Shown here: positions 23,857 through 31,888 of the stretch, piece by piece
Layout: the number at the start of each line of letters is the position of its first letter
Position numbering within the stretch: position 1 is the stretch's first letter
NCBI GenBank assembly: GCA_022771805.1
Contig: JALELM010000009.1
Span: 1-35,105 of the forward strand
DNA: 35,105 nt
Reading direction: 5' to 3'
Source: Veillonellaceae bacterium
GTDB taxonomy: Bacteria; Bacillota; Negativicutes; Veillonellales; Negativicoccaceae
The notes under the pieces: model-generated
What the model was told of the DNA's origin: nothing
Databases searched by the model: none
What the model saw: only the letters and a program-made list of their open reading frames with translations
Position numbers and translations under genes: made by a program

Positions 23857-25881
23857 ATGAAACAATATCTCGAGCGCCGGCTGACGGCGCTGACATTTGC
23901 TCTTGCGGTGCCGGCGGGGACGGTCTTGGCGGCATCTGCGGACTATCATCTCGGTCCGGTTGTCGTGACGGCGACGCGGACGGAAGAACGAGTGCAGGAT
24001 GCGCCGGCGGCGGTGCAGGTAGTCACGCGGCACGAAATGACGGATCGCGGTGCGAGCACGCTGGGTGAAGCATTGGCGGCAATCCCCGGTGTGCAGCTGT
24101 CGATTGATGCGAAGTCGCGTTCGCATGTGAACTTGCGCGGGATGGAGAATCGCCACACGCTGATTTTAGTGGACGGGCAGCGTATCGGCGGCGACATCAA
24201 CCAGGGTGCAGGTAATGCCCATGTGTTGGAGCGCATCGGCATACAGGATGTGGAACGGATCGAGGTCGTGCAGGGAGCGTCCTCGGCGCTGTACGGTTCG
24301 GATGCGGTCGGCGGGGTGATCAATATCATCACGCGCCGCAGTCAGGAGCCGTCGCTTTCCTTGCGCGGGAGCTACGGCTCGTTCAGTGACGGCGCCCGCG
24401 GGCAGTACGACTACGGCTTGCGTTACGACAGCGGCAGCGACCGGGCATTGCGGTATCGTATTTCATACGGGGCGCTGCATCAGGCGCCGCACTCAAACGG
24501 TCGGGGCGGCTCGCTTTACTATTACGGCACGGCACGGCCGCTGGCCATCAGTGCGGAGTACATGCTGAGCGAGCAGGCGAGAGTCGGCGCGATGTATCGC
24601 CGAACCGTTCATCAGCAGTATGTGGACGGCGGTTACAAGGAGACCAAGCCGGGAGCGCCGAAGCAATTCCGCGACGATACGGACAATCGCACGGTGACGA
24701 CGACGGCGGGAGCGTATTATGAAGGGAATAGCGGTGAGGCGAGATACCGTTTGGATTTGCAATATACCCGTTACACGAAAGATTACGCGACCTTTTCGCG
24801 GGCGAGGGAAATCACGGGTGTAGACTATACGCGACACACGACGGCGGGAGCGGCGTTCCGCTACGATTGGCAGCCGCTCGGTTCGCACCGTCCGCTGCTC
24901 GGTGCGGAGTATCGCACGGAAGAGGGAGTCTCGACGCGGATCGGTACCTCGGATCCGGCCGGTATGTATCAGCGCGGCGATTATCCCGCACAGCCTTTGC
25001 ATCGCTTGCGAATCAAGTATCGCAGCGCATATTTGCAGGATACTTGGGAGCCGTCCTCGCGTTGGCGTATCATCCCGGCACTGCGCTTGGACTCCAGCGA
25101 TGCGTTCGGCTCGCAGTGGTCGCCGAAACTCGGTGCGATTTATCGGCTGCGGGATGATCTGCGTTTCAAAGCGAATGTCGGGCGCGGCTATGTCACACCG
25201 CGCATTACGGAACTGGCGTATCGGTTCATGATGTTTCAGGAAGTGTTCATGGGGCCGCGTGTCGGCTATGTGGACAGCTGGTGGATCGGCAATCCGGATC
25301 TCCGCCCGGAAACATCCGTTTCCTATGACATAAGCGTAGAAAAAGACTTTGCGGCAGGGCAGATCCGCGCCACCTTGTTCCGCCAGCAATTGCATGATTA
25401 CATTCACTATCGCCGCATCAAGGTGGAAAAGCTGGGACAGATTCAAGGCTTTCCGCATCAGCTTTGGACCTATCGGTACGAAAACGGCGGCGAGGCTACG
25501 GTGCAGGGAGCGGAACTCGCGGGAGAGTGGCGCATCGGTACGCATTGGGAGATGCGTTTCGGCTACAATTACCTGGACGCGCGCAACGGTGCGGGGGAAC
25601 GCCTGTACGATCGCGCCCGGCATAAAGTCGATCTCGGCGCCTACTACCACGGCGGCAACTGGTCGGCTGCGCTGTGGGGCAGCCGTCAATGGAGCTACCT
25701 GTCCTCTTTTGCGGAGGAAGCGCGACCGGAAGCTTTCGGCATCTGGAATGCCAATATCGGCTACACCTGGAATAACGGTCTGCGACTGTACACCACGGTG
25801 GAAAATCTGTTCAATGCAAACCGAACGGAACGAACGTTTGTCGGGCGCGGCTGGCGTATCGGCATGGAATATACATGGTAA
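23857..25881 (+). CDS. TonB-dependent outer-membrane receptor, probable heme receptor 2
   Basis: A second receptor, also 674 residues. It has a signal peptide (cut near VLA-AS at 23-27), a TonB-box-like VVVTATRTEE, a plug with ALAAIPGVQ, RGMENRHTLILVDGQRIG (two adjoining motifs) and GASSALYGSDAVGG, and a barrel. It also has NPDLRPE preceded by a YVTPRITELAYRF segment, the positions of the NPNL and FRAP boxes. The closest relative I can see is the receptor just upstream, though the two clearly differ in the plug loops and barrel, so they may take different ligands. GGAGG lies seven bases before the ATG at 23857. It has its own promoter and terminator, so it is not strictly in the hmu operon. 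Confidence 0.92.
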   Translation: MKQYLERRLTALTFALAVPAGTVLAASADYHLGPVVVTATRTEERVQDAPAAVQVVTRHEMTDRGASTLGEALAAIPGVQLSIDAKSRSHVNLRGMENRHTLILVDGQRIGGDINQGAGNAHVLERIGIQDVERIEVVQGASSALYGSDAVGGVINIITRRSQEPSLSLRGSYGSFSDGARGQYDYGLRYDSGSDRALRYRISYGALHQAPHSNGRGGSLYYYGTARPLAISAEYMLSEQARVGAMYRRTVHQQYVDGGYKETKPGAPKQFRDDTDNRTVTTTAGAYYEGNSGEARYRLDLQYTRYTKDYATFSRAREITGVDYTRHTTAGAAFRYDWQPLGSHRPLLGAEYRTEEGVSTRIGTSDPAGMYQRGDYPAQPLHRLRIKYRSAYLQDTWEPSSRWRIIPALRLDSSDAFGSQWSPKLGAIYRLRDDLRFKANVGRGYVTPRITELAYRFMMFQEVFMGPRVGYVDSWWIGNPDLRPETSVSYDISVEKDFAAGQIRATLFRQQLHDYIHYRRIKVEKLGQIQGFPHQLWTYRYENGGEATVQGAELAGEWRIGTHWEMRFGYNYLDARNGAGERLYDRARHKVDLGAYYHGGNWSAALWGSRQWSYLSSFAEEARPEAFGIWNANIGYTWNNGLRLYTTVENLFNANRTERTFVGRGWRIGMEYTW

Positions 25882-25908
25882 AAGAGGAGATGTCTCCTCT
25901 TTTTTTAT
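25881..25908 (+). terminator. Terminator after TonB receptor 2
   Basis: AAAGAGGAGA at 25881-25890 pairs with TCTCCTCTTT at 25893-25902 across a very small loop, and the T-run continues to 25906. It begins at the last base of the stop codon. Confidence 0.88.
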
Positions 25909-25924
25909 TCAAAGACCTCTATGT

Positions 25925-25930
25925 TATACT
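25925..25930 (+). promoter_or_regulatory. Putative -10 box of the DUF1538-PII operon
   Basis: TATACT at 25925-25930 lies about 40 bases before the preferred start. The corresponding -35 position (25902-25907) is a T-rich string and not a good hexamer. A short leader follows. This is a candidate only. Confidence 0.45.
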
Positions 25931-25968
25931 AATAAATACAGATGATATAGTACATGAGGGGTGATGTC

Positions 25969-27453
25969 TTGGGAGGATTACTGCATACCTTGCGGGAAGT
26001 CGGGCAGGCGGTATTGCCGATCGGTGCCTTGATTTTTTTCCTGAGTTGGACGTTGGCGCCGCTTCCGGCTGATATGCTGGTGCGTTGTGCGTTGGGAACC
26101 TTGCTGATTGTCCTCGGCCTGGCGATTTTCCATGTCGGGGTGGATATCGGTGTCCGCCGGATCGGGGCGCATCTCGGTCGCTCCATGACGAAGTACGGCA
26201 AGATGGCGATCGTCATTGCAAGCGGGCTGGTGCTCGGCTTTGCCATTTCGATGGCGGAGCCGGATCTGCGGATTTACGGGCAGCAGGTGGAAACGCTGAC
26301 CGGCGGCTACATGACGGAAATGATGCTGGTGTACGCGGTCTCGGCGGGGATTGCCGTGTTCCTGGCGATCGGTCTTTGGCGGATCGTGCGGACACTGGCC
26401 TTGAAATATATATTCCTGATTTTTTACGGTATTGTCGGGCTGTGCTGTTTTTTCGTACCGACGGAATTTATCGCATTATCGTTCGATGCATCGGGAACGA
26501 CGACGGGAGCCATGACGGTGCCTTTCTTTCTGGCGCTGGCCGCCGGGGTTTCCGAATTCAAAGCGGCAGACACGGTCGCTTCGGAGGAGGACAGTTTCGG
26601 TCTGGTTGGCATCGCTTCGGCGGGAGCGATAGTCGGAGTGTTGCTGATGGCGATCGCCAGCAGCCAGCAGGCCTTTGCCGCGACGGTCGTTATTCCGGAG
26701 CAGCCGGAACTGCTGCCTTTGTGGGAGAGCTTCGTGACCTTGGTGCCGCATATGGCATGGGAAGTGTTGCTGAGCGTGCTGCCGGTCGTGGTGTTGTTCT
26801 ATCTGGCGCATTTTTTTGTCGAACGGGTTTCGGCGGCGGAGTTGCGACGGATTCGCTTCGGTCTGATTTACACGTATATCGGGTTGGTCATTTTTATGAC
26901 GGGTGTGAATTTCGGTTTCAACCGGGCAGGATATGAGCTCGGGTTGCAAATCGCGGCGGGACATTCGGGCTGGTGGTTATGCCTGGTCGGTCTGGTCATC
27001 GGTTTGGTCGTGATTTTGGCGGAGCCGGCGGTAACTCCGCTGGTGCACCAAATCGAAGACATCACGAGCGGCTACGTGCCGAAGCGATTGGTACTGATTT
27101 CGCTCTCGCTGGCGGTCGGCGGTGCCGTGGGCTTGTCGATGCTGCGGATCGTCGTGCCGGGGTTGGAGCTTTGGCATCTGTTGTTGCCGGGTTACCTGTT
27201 GGCGACGGGGCTGGCCTTCATCGTCCCGAATTTGTTCGTCGGCATGGCCTTTGATTCCGGCGGAGTCGCCTCGGGACCGATGGCGGCAACTTTCGTTCTG
27301 AGTTTTGCCAGCGGTGCGGCACGCAATTATCCGGGCGCGGATGTGTTCCTGGACGGCTTCGGTGTGGTCGCACTGGTAGCTATGTTGCCCATCGTGGCAC
27401 TGCAGATTTTAGGTCTGCTGTTTCGTATAAAAGCGGGGAGGAAGCAAGCGTGA
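25969..27453 (+). CDS. DUF1538 tandem-domain membrane protein
   Basis: The 494-residue protein has about 12 membrane segments. It is built as an internal duplication: the first half has a hydrophobic run, AEPDLRIYGQQVETLTGGY and FDASGTTTGAMTVPFFL, and the second repeats these as AEPAVTPLVHQIEDITSGY and FDSGGVASGPMAATFVL. That double pattern is the DUF1538 fold. Paired DUF1538 proteins (UmpA/UmpB in Halomonas) are, as I recall, reported as a Na+/H+ antiporter, so a cation transporter is plausible but unproven here. The TTG at 25969 is preferred: AGGGGTG lies just before it, and the ATG at 25954 has no ribosome binding site. It overlaps the next gene by four bases (GTGA). A PII-like partner implies allosteric control. 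Confidence 0.85.
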   Translation: MGGLLHTLREVGQAVLPIGALIFFLSWTLAPLPADMLVRCALGTLLIVLGLAIFHVGVDIGVRRIGAHLGRSMTKYGKMAIVIASGLVLGFAISMAEPDLRIYGQQVETLTGGYMTEMMLVYAVSAGIAVFLAIGLWRIVRTLALKYIFLIFYGIVGLCCFFVPTEFIALSFDASGTTTGAMTVPFFLALAAGVSEFKAADTVASEEDSFGLVGIASAGAIVGVLLMAIASSQQAFAATVVIPEQPELLPLWESFVTLVPHMAWEVLLSVLPVVVLFYLAHFFVERVSAAELRRIRFGLIYTYIGLVIFMTGVNFGFNRAGYELGLQIAAGHSGWWLCLVGLVIGLVVILAEPAVTPLVHQIEDITSGYVPKRLVLISLSLAVGGAVGLSMLRIVVPGLELWHLLLPGYLLATGLAFIVPNLFVGMAFDSGGVASGPMAATFVLSFASGAARNYPGADVFLDGFGVVALVAMLPIVALQILGLLFRIKAGRKQA

Positions 27454-28109
27454 CGACACATAACTATACGGTCGTGTACTTTGTCGTCAATCACGACCTC
27501 AGCGCCGATCTCAGTGCGGCGTTGCACCGGGAGCATATCCGCGGTGCATCGGTCATGCCCGCTTGGGGCTCGGTACAGAATTCGGTTTTGGCGTTTTTCT
27601 GTCTGGACCAAGTACGCAAAGACATCGTTTTCTTCGTCGAGGAGACGAATCTGGCATTGCGGCTGCTGCGGGAGATGGCAGCGCGATTCAAATTGACGAA
27701 ACGCAACCGGGGGATTGCCTTTGCGCTGCCCGTCAGCGGTATTTACGGCGTGCGGGATATCCCGAATCGGCAAGTGGCACAACAGGAGGCGAAAGAAACT
27801 ATGTGGCAGGCAATTTATACGATCGTCAATCAGGGCGATGCGGACGGGGTCGTGGCTGCGGCGACCGAAGCGGGGGCACGCGGCGGTACGATTCTGCGCG
27901 GACGCGGCTCGGCACAGCATACGGGGGTGCGGTTGTTCGATTTTCCGATCGAGCCGGAAAAAGAAGTCGTGCTCGTTCTTGCGCCGAAGGACAAGACGAG
28001 TGAAATTGTTGCAAATATTCATACCAAGATGAAAATCGACGAGCCGGGACGCGGGATTATTTTCGTGATGGATGTTACGGAAGCGTACGGACTTGTCGGG
28101 CAGGATTGA
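27450..28109 (+). CDS. PII-like protein with two GlnB-type domains
   Basis: The 219-residue cytosolic protein seems to hold two tandem PII-like (GlnB/GlnK fold) domains: 1-112 and 117-219. The second has GGTILRGRGSA (145-155) before the T-loop region and ends with GRGIIFVMDV, both typical. The first is more degenerate, with FALPVSGIYG in the matching place. Neither has a clear uridylylation tyrosine in a normal T-loop. The GTG at 27450 overlaps the DUF1538 stop by four bases, so the two proteins are made together, as GlnK is with AmtB. The likely job is to bind a nucleotide or metabolite and gate the transporter. Ligand and target are inferred, not shown. Confidence 0.85.
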   Translation: MTTHNYTVVYFVVNHDLSADLSAALHREHIRGASVMPAWGSVQNSVLAFFCLDQVRKDIVFFVEETNLALRLLREMAARFKLTKRNRGIAFALPVSGIYGVRDIPNRQVAQQEAKETMWQAIYTIVNQGDADGVVAAATEAGARGGTILRGRGSAQHTGVRLFDFPIEPEKEVVLVLAPKDKTSEIVANIHTKMKIDEPGRGIIFVMDVTEAYGLVGQD

Positions 28110-28112
28110 GGC

Positions 28113-28141
28113 TTGACGTCGAACGATTTCTTGTATATACT
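28113..28141 (+). promoter_or_regulatory. Promoter of rplU-prp-rpmA
   Basis: TTGACG at 28113-28118 and TATACT at 28136-28141 are separated by 17 bp. It begins three bases after the stop codon of the PII gene. Transcription would start near 28148. Confidence 0.85.
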
Positions 28142-28147
28142 GTATTA

Positions 28148-28242
28148 GTCATGGTGCAGTGCTATGGCACAACCGCACGAAGAGGTTCTAAATGCTTCGG
28201 CTACCGTATTCGGCGAGTCCGAGAAAAAGAGGAGGTGCAACT
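28148..28242 (+). promoter_or_regulatory. Candidate L21 leader RNA
   Basis: About 95 untranslated bases precede rplU. They contain GTGC and GCAC arms in the first 25 bases and further pairing segments before the GAGGAGG ribosome binding site. Firmicutes have an autoregulatory L21 leader at this position, so I list it by position and length. I have not matched it to a model. Confidence 0.45.
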
Positions 28243-28557
28243 ATGTACGCAATTATTCAAACAGGCGGTAAACAGTACCGCGTCGAAGAAGGCAAGGTCA
28301 TCACGATTGAAAAATTGGATCTGGCTGTCGATGATGCGGTTCGTTTTGAAGAAGTACTGAGCGTCGTGGACGGCGATCAGGCACACTTCGGCGCGCCCTT
28401 GGTAAAAGGCGCAACGGTTACGGGTAAGGTGTTGGTACAGGGCAAGGCGAAGAAGATTCGCGTGTTCAAGTACAAATCCAAGTCCAACTATCGTCGGCGT
28501 CAGGGTCATCGTCAGCCGTTTACCAAAGTATTGATCGAATCGATCGCGCTGGCATGA
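28243..28557 (+). CDS. rplU: 50S ribosomal protein L21
   Basis: L21 is a large-subunit protein that binds 23S rRNA near L20. The 104-residue protein has [18 protein letters not shown] at the start, the [20 protein letters not shown] segment, and [14 protein letters not shown] near the C-terminus, all characteristic. AGGAGGTG precedes the ATG at 28243. The frame continues upstream but without a site. It overlaps prp by four bases. Confidence 0.97.
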   Translation: MYAIIQTGGKQYRVEEGKVITIEKLDLAVDDAVRFEEVLSVVDGDQAHFGAPLVKGATVTGKVLVQGKAKKIRVFKYKSKSNYRRRQGHRQPFTKVLIESIALA

Positions 28558-28862
28558 TTCAAGTCCGACCGGAACGAACGAACGGGCGCGTGAGCGGCTT
28601 TACCGTGCGCGGGCATGCCGACTATGCAGCGGCGGGCGAGGACATCGTCTGTGCTGCGGTTTCCGCCGTGACATTGACGGCGGCGTTGGGGCTCAAGGAC
28701 GTATTGCGGAAGGCCGGGACTTATGAAAATGAGGCCGGGATTCTGACGGTTCGTCTGACGGATCCGCTCGACGAAGCGACCGAACTGATTTTTCAAACCA
28801 TGTTGACGGGGCTGGCGGAAATTTCCCGCCAATATCCGCAACATATTCGTATTTTGGAATGA
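28554..28862 (+). CDS. prp: Ribosomal-processing cysteine protease Prp
   Basis: Prp cuts the N-terminal propeptide of ribosomal protein L27 in Firmicutes. The 102-residue protein has the expected catalytic pair His21 in RGHADYA and Cys33 in DIVCAAVS. It sits between rplU and rpmA, the usual place, with an ATGA overlap with rplU and 13 bases to rpmA. The L27 in this window carries the sequence that Prp recognises, which supports the call. Confidence 0.95.
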   Translation: MIQVRPERTNGRVSGFTVRGHADYAAAGEDIVCAAVSAVTLTAALGLKDVLRKAGTYENEAGILTVRLTDPLDEATELIFQTMLTGLAEISRQYPQHIRILE

Positions 28863-28875
28863 CGGAGGTGACAAC

Positions 28876-29160
28876 ATGTTTACTTTTGATTTGCAGCTTT
28901 TTGCACATAAAAAAGGTCAAAGCAGCACGCGTAACGGCCGCGACTCCCGCAGCAAGCGTCTCGGTGTGAAAGTACACGACGGACAGCTGGCGAAAGCGGG
29001 CTCGATTATCGTTCGCCAACGCGGCACGAAATTCCATCCGGGTACCAATGTCGGCTTGGGTAAAGACGACACTTTGTTTGCCATGACGGAAGGTATAGTT
29101 TCGTTTGAACGCCTGGGTCGCCACCATCGTCAGGTGGTTGTACGACCTGTCGAAGCGTAA
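28876..29160 (+). CDS. rpmA: 50S ribosomal protein L27 with Prp-cleaved propeptide
   Basis: L27 sits at the peptidyl-transferase centre. The 94-residue protein starts [15 protein letters not shown]. The nine or ten residues up to LQLFA are the Firmicute propeptide that Prp removes, leaving the mature AHKKG end needed in the active site. The body includes [15 protein letters not shown] and [15 protein letters not shown] precedes the ATG. A terminator follows the stop at once. Confidence 0.97.
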   Translation: MFTFDLQLFAHKKGQSSTRNGRDSRSKRLGVKVHDGQLAKAGSIIVRQRGTKFHPGTNVGLGKDDTLFAMTEGIVSFERLGRHHRQVVVRPVEA

Positions 29161-29162
29161 GC

Positions 29163-29191
29163 ACAAAACGCCCCTTTGCGGGGCGTTTTTT
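29163..29191 (+). terminator. Terminator of rplU-prp-rpmA
   Basis: AACGCCCC at 29167-29174 pairs with GGGGCGTT at 29180-29187, with a TTTGC loop, and ends in a run of T residues to 29191. Confidence 0.92.
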
Positions 29192-29198
29192 ATTTTCA

Positions 29199-29228
29199 TT
29201 GGCAGCGAGCGCCGGAGTGTGGTACAAT
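29199..29228 (+). promoter_or_regulatory. Promoter of putP
   Basis: TTGGCA at 29199-29204 and TACAAT at 29223-29228 are 18 bp apart. The start of transcription would be near 29235, about 24 bases before the ATG. Confidence 0.75.
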
Positions 29229-29258
29229 AAGCGGACTAGCGTAATAAGGAGTGATCAT

Positions 29259-30761
29259 ATGGCGACGGATTGGCATCTGGCGACGGACTGGCGCGTTATT
29301 GCCGCCTTTGCCCTGTACTTGGGCGTAATGATATATATCGGAGTGTATTATTACCGAAAATCGAATCAACTGAGCGATTACATTCTGGGCGGACGCAGTC
29401 TGGGGCCGTGGGTGACCAGCATGAGTGCGGAAGCCTCCGATATGAGCGGCTGGATGCTGATGGGCTTGCCCGGTCTGGCGTATCTCGCCGGCCTGCCCGC
29501 CATGTGGACGGGCGTGGGGCTTGCTGTCGGGACTTGGGCGAATTGGGTGTTCATTTCGAAGCGTCTGCGTAATTACACCGAGATCGCCAATGACAGTTTG
29601 ACCATTCCGGATTTTTTGAACAATCGCTTTCATGACACGTCCCATATGCTGAACCTTGTTTCGGCTGTATTTACTTTTATTTTTTTCCTGATTTATACCT
29701 CGTCGGGATTTGTCGCCGGCGGTAAATTATTCGAAACGGTTTTCGGCGTGGACTATGTCTGGTCGCTACTGATTACCGCGGGCGTTGTGATTACCTATAC
29801 CTTTCTCGGCGGGTTTATGGCGGTCAGTTGGACGGATTTCATCCAAGGGATCATGATGTTTTTGGCGATCGTATTGGTGCCGCTGGCGGGGATGATGGCG
29901 AGCGGCGGTCCTGCAGAAACCTGGGCTCGGATGCAGGCGACGATACCGGGGCATTTCGTGCTCTGGGATCCCGCCGTGGAGGCCTCCGCGACGGCGATCA
30001 TGCTGATTTCCGCTCTCGGCTGGGGACTCGGCTACTTCGGCCAGCCGCATATCCTCGTCCGGTTCATGGCGATTCATGATGCGGACGAGCTGCACAAAGC
30101 GACACGGATCGCGATGACCTGGGTGGTTATTTCTTTAGCGGCGGCGGTAGCGGTCGGCTTTGTCGGGCGTATATACTGGCCGGAATTACTGGCGGGAGCG
30201 GATGCGGAGCGCATCTTTTTGCTGATGAGCGGAACGCTCTTTACGCCTTTTGTCGGCGGGCTGATTTTGTCGGCGGTGCTGGCGGCGATTATGAGTACGT
30301 CCTCGGCGCAATTGCTGGTCACGTCGGCAACGATTTCCAAAGACTTTTATAAAAACTTTATTCACCGGGAGGCCGGGGAAAAAGAACTGGTTTTTGTCAG
30401 CCGGGTGACGGTACTGGTGGTCGCCGCCTGTGCCATCGTGCTGGCGCTGAACCCGAACAGCTATATACTCAACATCGTGGCCTATGCCTGGGCGGGCTTT
30501 GGAGCCGTATTCGGCCCGGTGGTCGTACTCTCCCTGTTTTGGCGTCGGATGACTCGCAACGGTGCGTTGGCGGGCATGCTCACGGGCGGGATTACGGTAC
30601 TTGTCTGGAAACAGTTCGCCTGGTTCGGCTTGTATGAAATCGTCCCCGGATTCCTGTTCGCTTTGTTGGCGATCGTCGCGGTGAGTTTGACGGATTCGCC
30701 GCCGCCGCAGTGTGTGGTCGATGATTTCGACCGGGCGAATGCACGCCACATTCTCGGTTAA
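29259..30761 (+). CDS. putP: Sodium/proline symporter
   Basis: PutP brings proline into the cell with sodium ions and is a member of the solute:sodium symporter family (LeuT fold). The 500-residue protein has about 13 membrane segments. The early motif GGRSLGPWVTSMSAEASDMSGW (residues 43-64, given as one family block beginning GGRSLG and ending DMSGW) and LMGLPGLAY are strong PutP marks. The GYFGQPHILVRFMAI loop and the central SSAQLLVTSATISKDFY segment also fit. The ATG at 29259 follows AAGGAGTG. An in-frame upstream start at 29199 would lie inside the promoter. It is a single-gene unit, possibly used for osmotic protection or proline catabolism. Confidence 0.93.
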   Translation: MATDWHLATDWRVIAAFALYLGVMIYIGVYYYRKSNQLSDYILGGRSLGPWVTSMSAEASDMSGWMLMGLPGLAYLAGLPAMWTGVGLAVGTWANWVFISKRLRNYTEIANDSLTIPDFLNNRFHDTSHMLNLVSAVFTFIFFLIYTSSGFVAGGKLFETVFGVDYVWSLLITAGVVITYTFLGGFMAVSWTDFIQGIMMFLAIVLVPLAGMMASGGPAETWARMQATIPGHFVLWDPAVEASATAIMLISALGWGLGYFGQPHILVRFMAIHDADELHKATRIAMTWVVISLAAAVAVGFVGRIYWPELLAGADAERIFLLMSGTLFTPFVGGLILSAVLAAIMSTSSAQLLVTSATISKDFYKNFIHREAGEKELVFVSRVTVLVVAACAIVLALNPNSYILNIVAYAWAGFGAVFGPVVVLSLFWRRMTRNGALAGMLTGGITVLVWKQFAWFGLYEIVPGFLFALLAIVAVSLTDSPPPQCVVDDFDRANARHILG

Positions 30762-30784
30762 AGCAGTCTGCGGACTGCTTTTTT
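30761..30784 (+). terminator. Terminator after putP
   Basis: AAGCAGTC at 30761-30768 pairs with GACTGCTT at 30773-30780 around TGCG, followed by TTTT to 30784. It begins on the last base of the stop codon. Confidence 0.9.
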
Positions 30785-30862
30785 CTTTTGGTGACGGCAA
30801 AGACCGACTTCTTCCGGGTAACTTTTTCGCAGCCCGTCTTACCTCTATATGACTTAATTTGT

Positions 30863-30868
30863 TATAAT
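30863..30868 (+). promoter_or_regulatory. -10 box of the C_GCAxxG_C_C gene
   Basis: TATAAT at 30863-30868 is perfect and lies 22 bases before the ATG at 30891. The -35 positions give TTACCT or TACCTC, neither good. The leader is very short. Confidence 0.55.
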
Positions 30869-30890
30869 ATAAAATAAGGGGGTGGACGGA

Positions 30891-31451
30891 ATGGACAAAG
30901 ACTTGATGCAACTTACACCGGAAGAACGGGTGGAACAGTACGCGATTGAGAATTACAAGAACGGCTTGAACTGTTCGGAGAGCGTACTGGAAGCGCTGGT
31001 GCGTGAAGGCGGTTTGGAAATTCCGCGCGAATTGGTGGGAGCAAGTGTCGGCTTCGGCGGCGGTATCGGTCTGTCCGGCTGTACTTGCGGGGCACTTTCG
31101 GCGGCGGTATTGGCGAACGGCCTGCGCTACGGGCGCAAAGACCCGTACGAAGTTCCGGCGGCAGAACGGGCAAGCGAGATTGCCGCCAAGTACTATCGGC
31201 GCTACCATGCATTGGTGAAGGATTTTGTTGAGGAAAACGGCGCGGCCGCCTGTGCGGATATTTGTGCGGCACACGGCGAATGGGAATCGCGCGAACGCCG
31301 CAAGCATTGTCTGCATCTGATCGGTCGCACGGCTCGGCTGGCTTGGCGATATCTGCAGCTGGAACAGGAGGAGGCCTTTGCGCTGCCGTACGAAGGGAAC
31401 ACGATGAAGACATTTGACGGGCGCGATCCGAGTACCCGTCCGAAAACGTGA
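30891..31451 (+). CDS. C_GCAxxG_C_C family redox-type protein
   Basis: The 186-residue protein matches the family named after its cysteine pattern. Cys28 is in NGLNCSESVL, and Cys64 and Cys66 are in GFGGGIGLSGCTCGAL (54-69). Cys121, Cys125 and Cys140 lie in the C-terminal part. Such small cysteine-rich proteins are common in anaerobes, often near redox genes, and their reaction is unknown. They probably bind a metal or make disulfides. The ATG at 30891 has AAGGGGGTGG five bases upstream. A GTG at 30882 falls inside that site. The gene stands alone between its own promoter and a terminator that overlaps its stop codon. Confidence 0.88.
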   Translation: MDKDLMQLTPEERVEQYAIENYKNGLNCSESVLEALVREGGLEIPRELVGASVGFGGGIGLSGCTCGALSAAVLANGLRYGRKDPYEVPAAERASEIAAKYYRRYHALVKDFVEENGAAACADICAAHGEWESRERRKHCLHLIGRTARLAWRYLQLEQEEAFALPYEGNTMKTFDGRDPSTRPKT

Positions 31452-31466
31452 ATTTTCACGTTTTCG
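31441..31466 (+). terminator. Terminator overlapping the stop of the cysteine-rich gene
   Basis: CGAAAACGTGAA at 31441-31452 is perfectly complementary to TTCACGTTTTCG at 31455-31466, and includes the TGA stop at 31449-31451. The 12-bp stem has a two-base loop and A/T tracts in its outer arms, so it can act in both orientations. Confidence 0.8.
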
Positions 31467-31539
31467 TCTCATGTGAAACACACGGTAGCGTGTTATAGAA
31501 GCCGGCCGAAAGTATGGGCGCAATCAAATAAAAAATCTA

Positions 31540-31568
31540 TTGACAAGCCGCGCTTTGATTGGTATACT
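31540..31568 (+). promoter_or_regulatory. Promoter of the str operon
   Basis: TTGACA at 31540-31545 and TATACT at 31563-31568 are 17 bp apart. The -35 is perfect and the -10 has one change. The leader runs from about 31575 to 31632. Confidence 0.93.
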
Positions 31569-31632
31569 ACTTAAGTACGTTTGCGGGGTGAGCCCGTTAT
31601 AAACGGACGGTAACAGACGAAAGGACAGGCGA

Positions 31633-31878
31633 ATGAAGACGTTATCACAAGCATTGCCGGCACATGCGGCCGGTGTGAAAGAGGCGCTTCGGGCGGTCCG
31701 ATCCGGACGTGCCGTGCGAGTGTCGGTCGCTACGGATGCGACTGATGAAGTGTTGGCGGAGTTGCTGGCGGCTTGTCGGGAACGGAATATCCCGATCGAG
31801 AGGAAGCATACCCGCGAGGAGTTGGGGAAAAGTTGTCGCTTGCCGGTAAAAACGGCGGCGGTCGCCCGGCTTGCTTAA
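31633..31878 (+). CDS. L7Ae-like ribosomal protein (YbxF-type)
   Basis: The 81-residue protein belongs to the L7Ae/L30e/S12e/Gadd45 family, whose members bind kink-turn RNA. The pattern RSGRAVRVSVATDATDEV then LLAACRERNIPIERKHT fits the shared core. In Bacillus subtilis the related YbxF gene sits just upstream of rpsL, as here. The ATG at 31633 follows AAAGGAC. It is the first gene of the str operon here, directly behind the promoter. The role is presumed to be RNA binding. The cell partner is not certain. Confidence 0.88.
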   Translation: MKTLSQALPAHAAGVKEALRAVRSGRAVRVSVATDATDEVLAELLAACRERNIPIERKHTREELGKSCRLPVKTAAVARLA

Positions 31879-31888
31879 ATCCGTTAAT

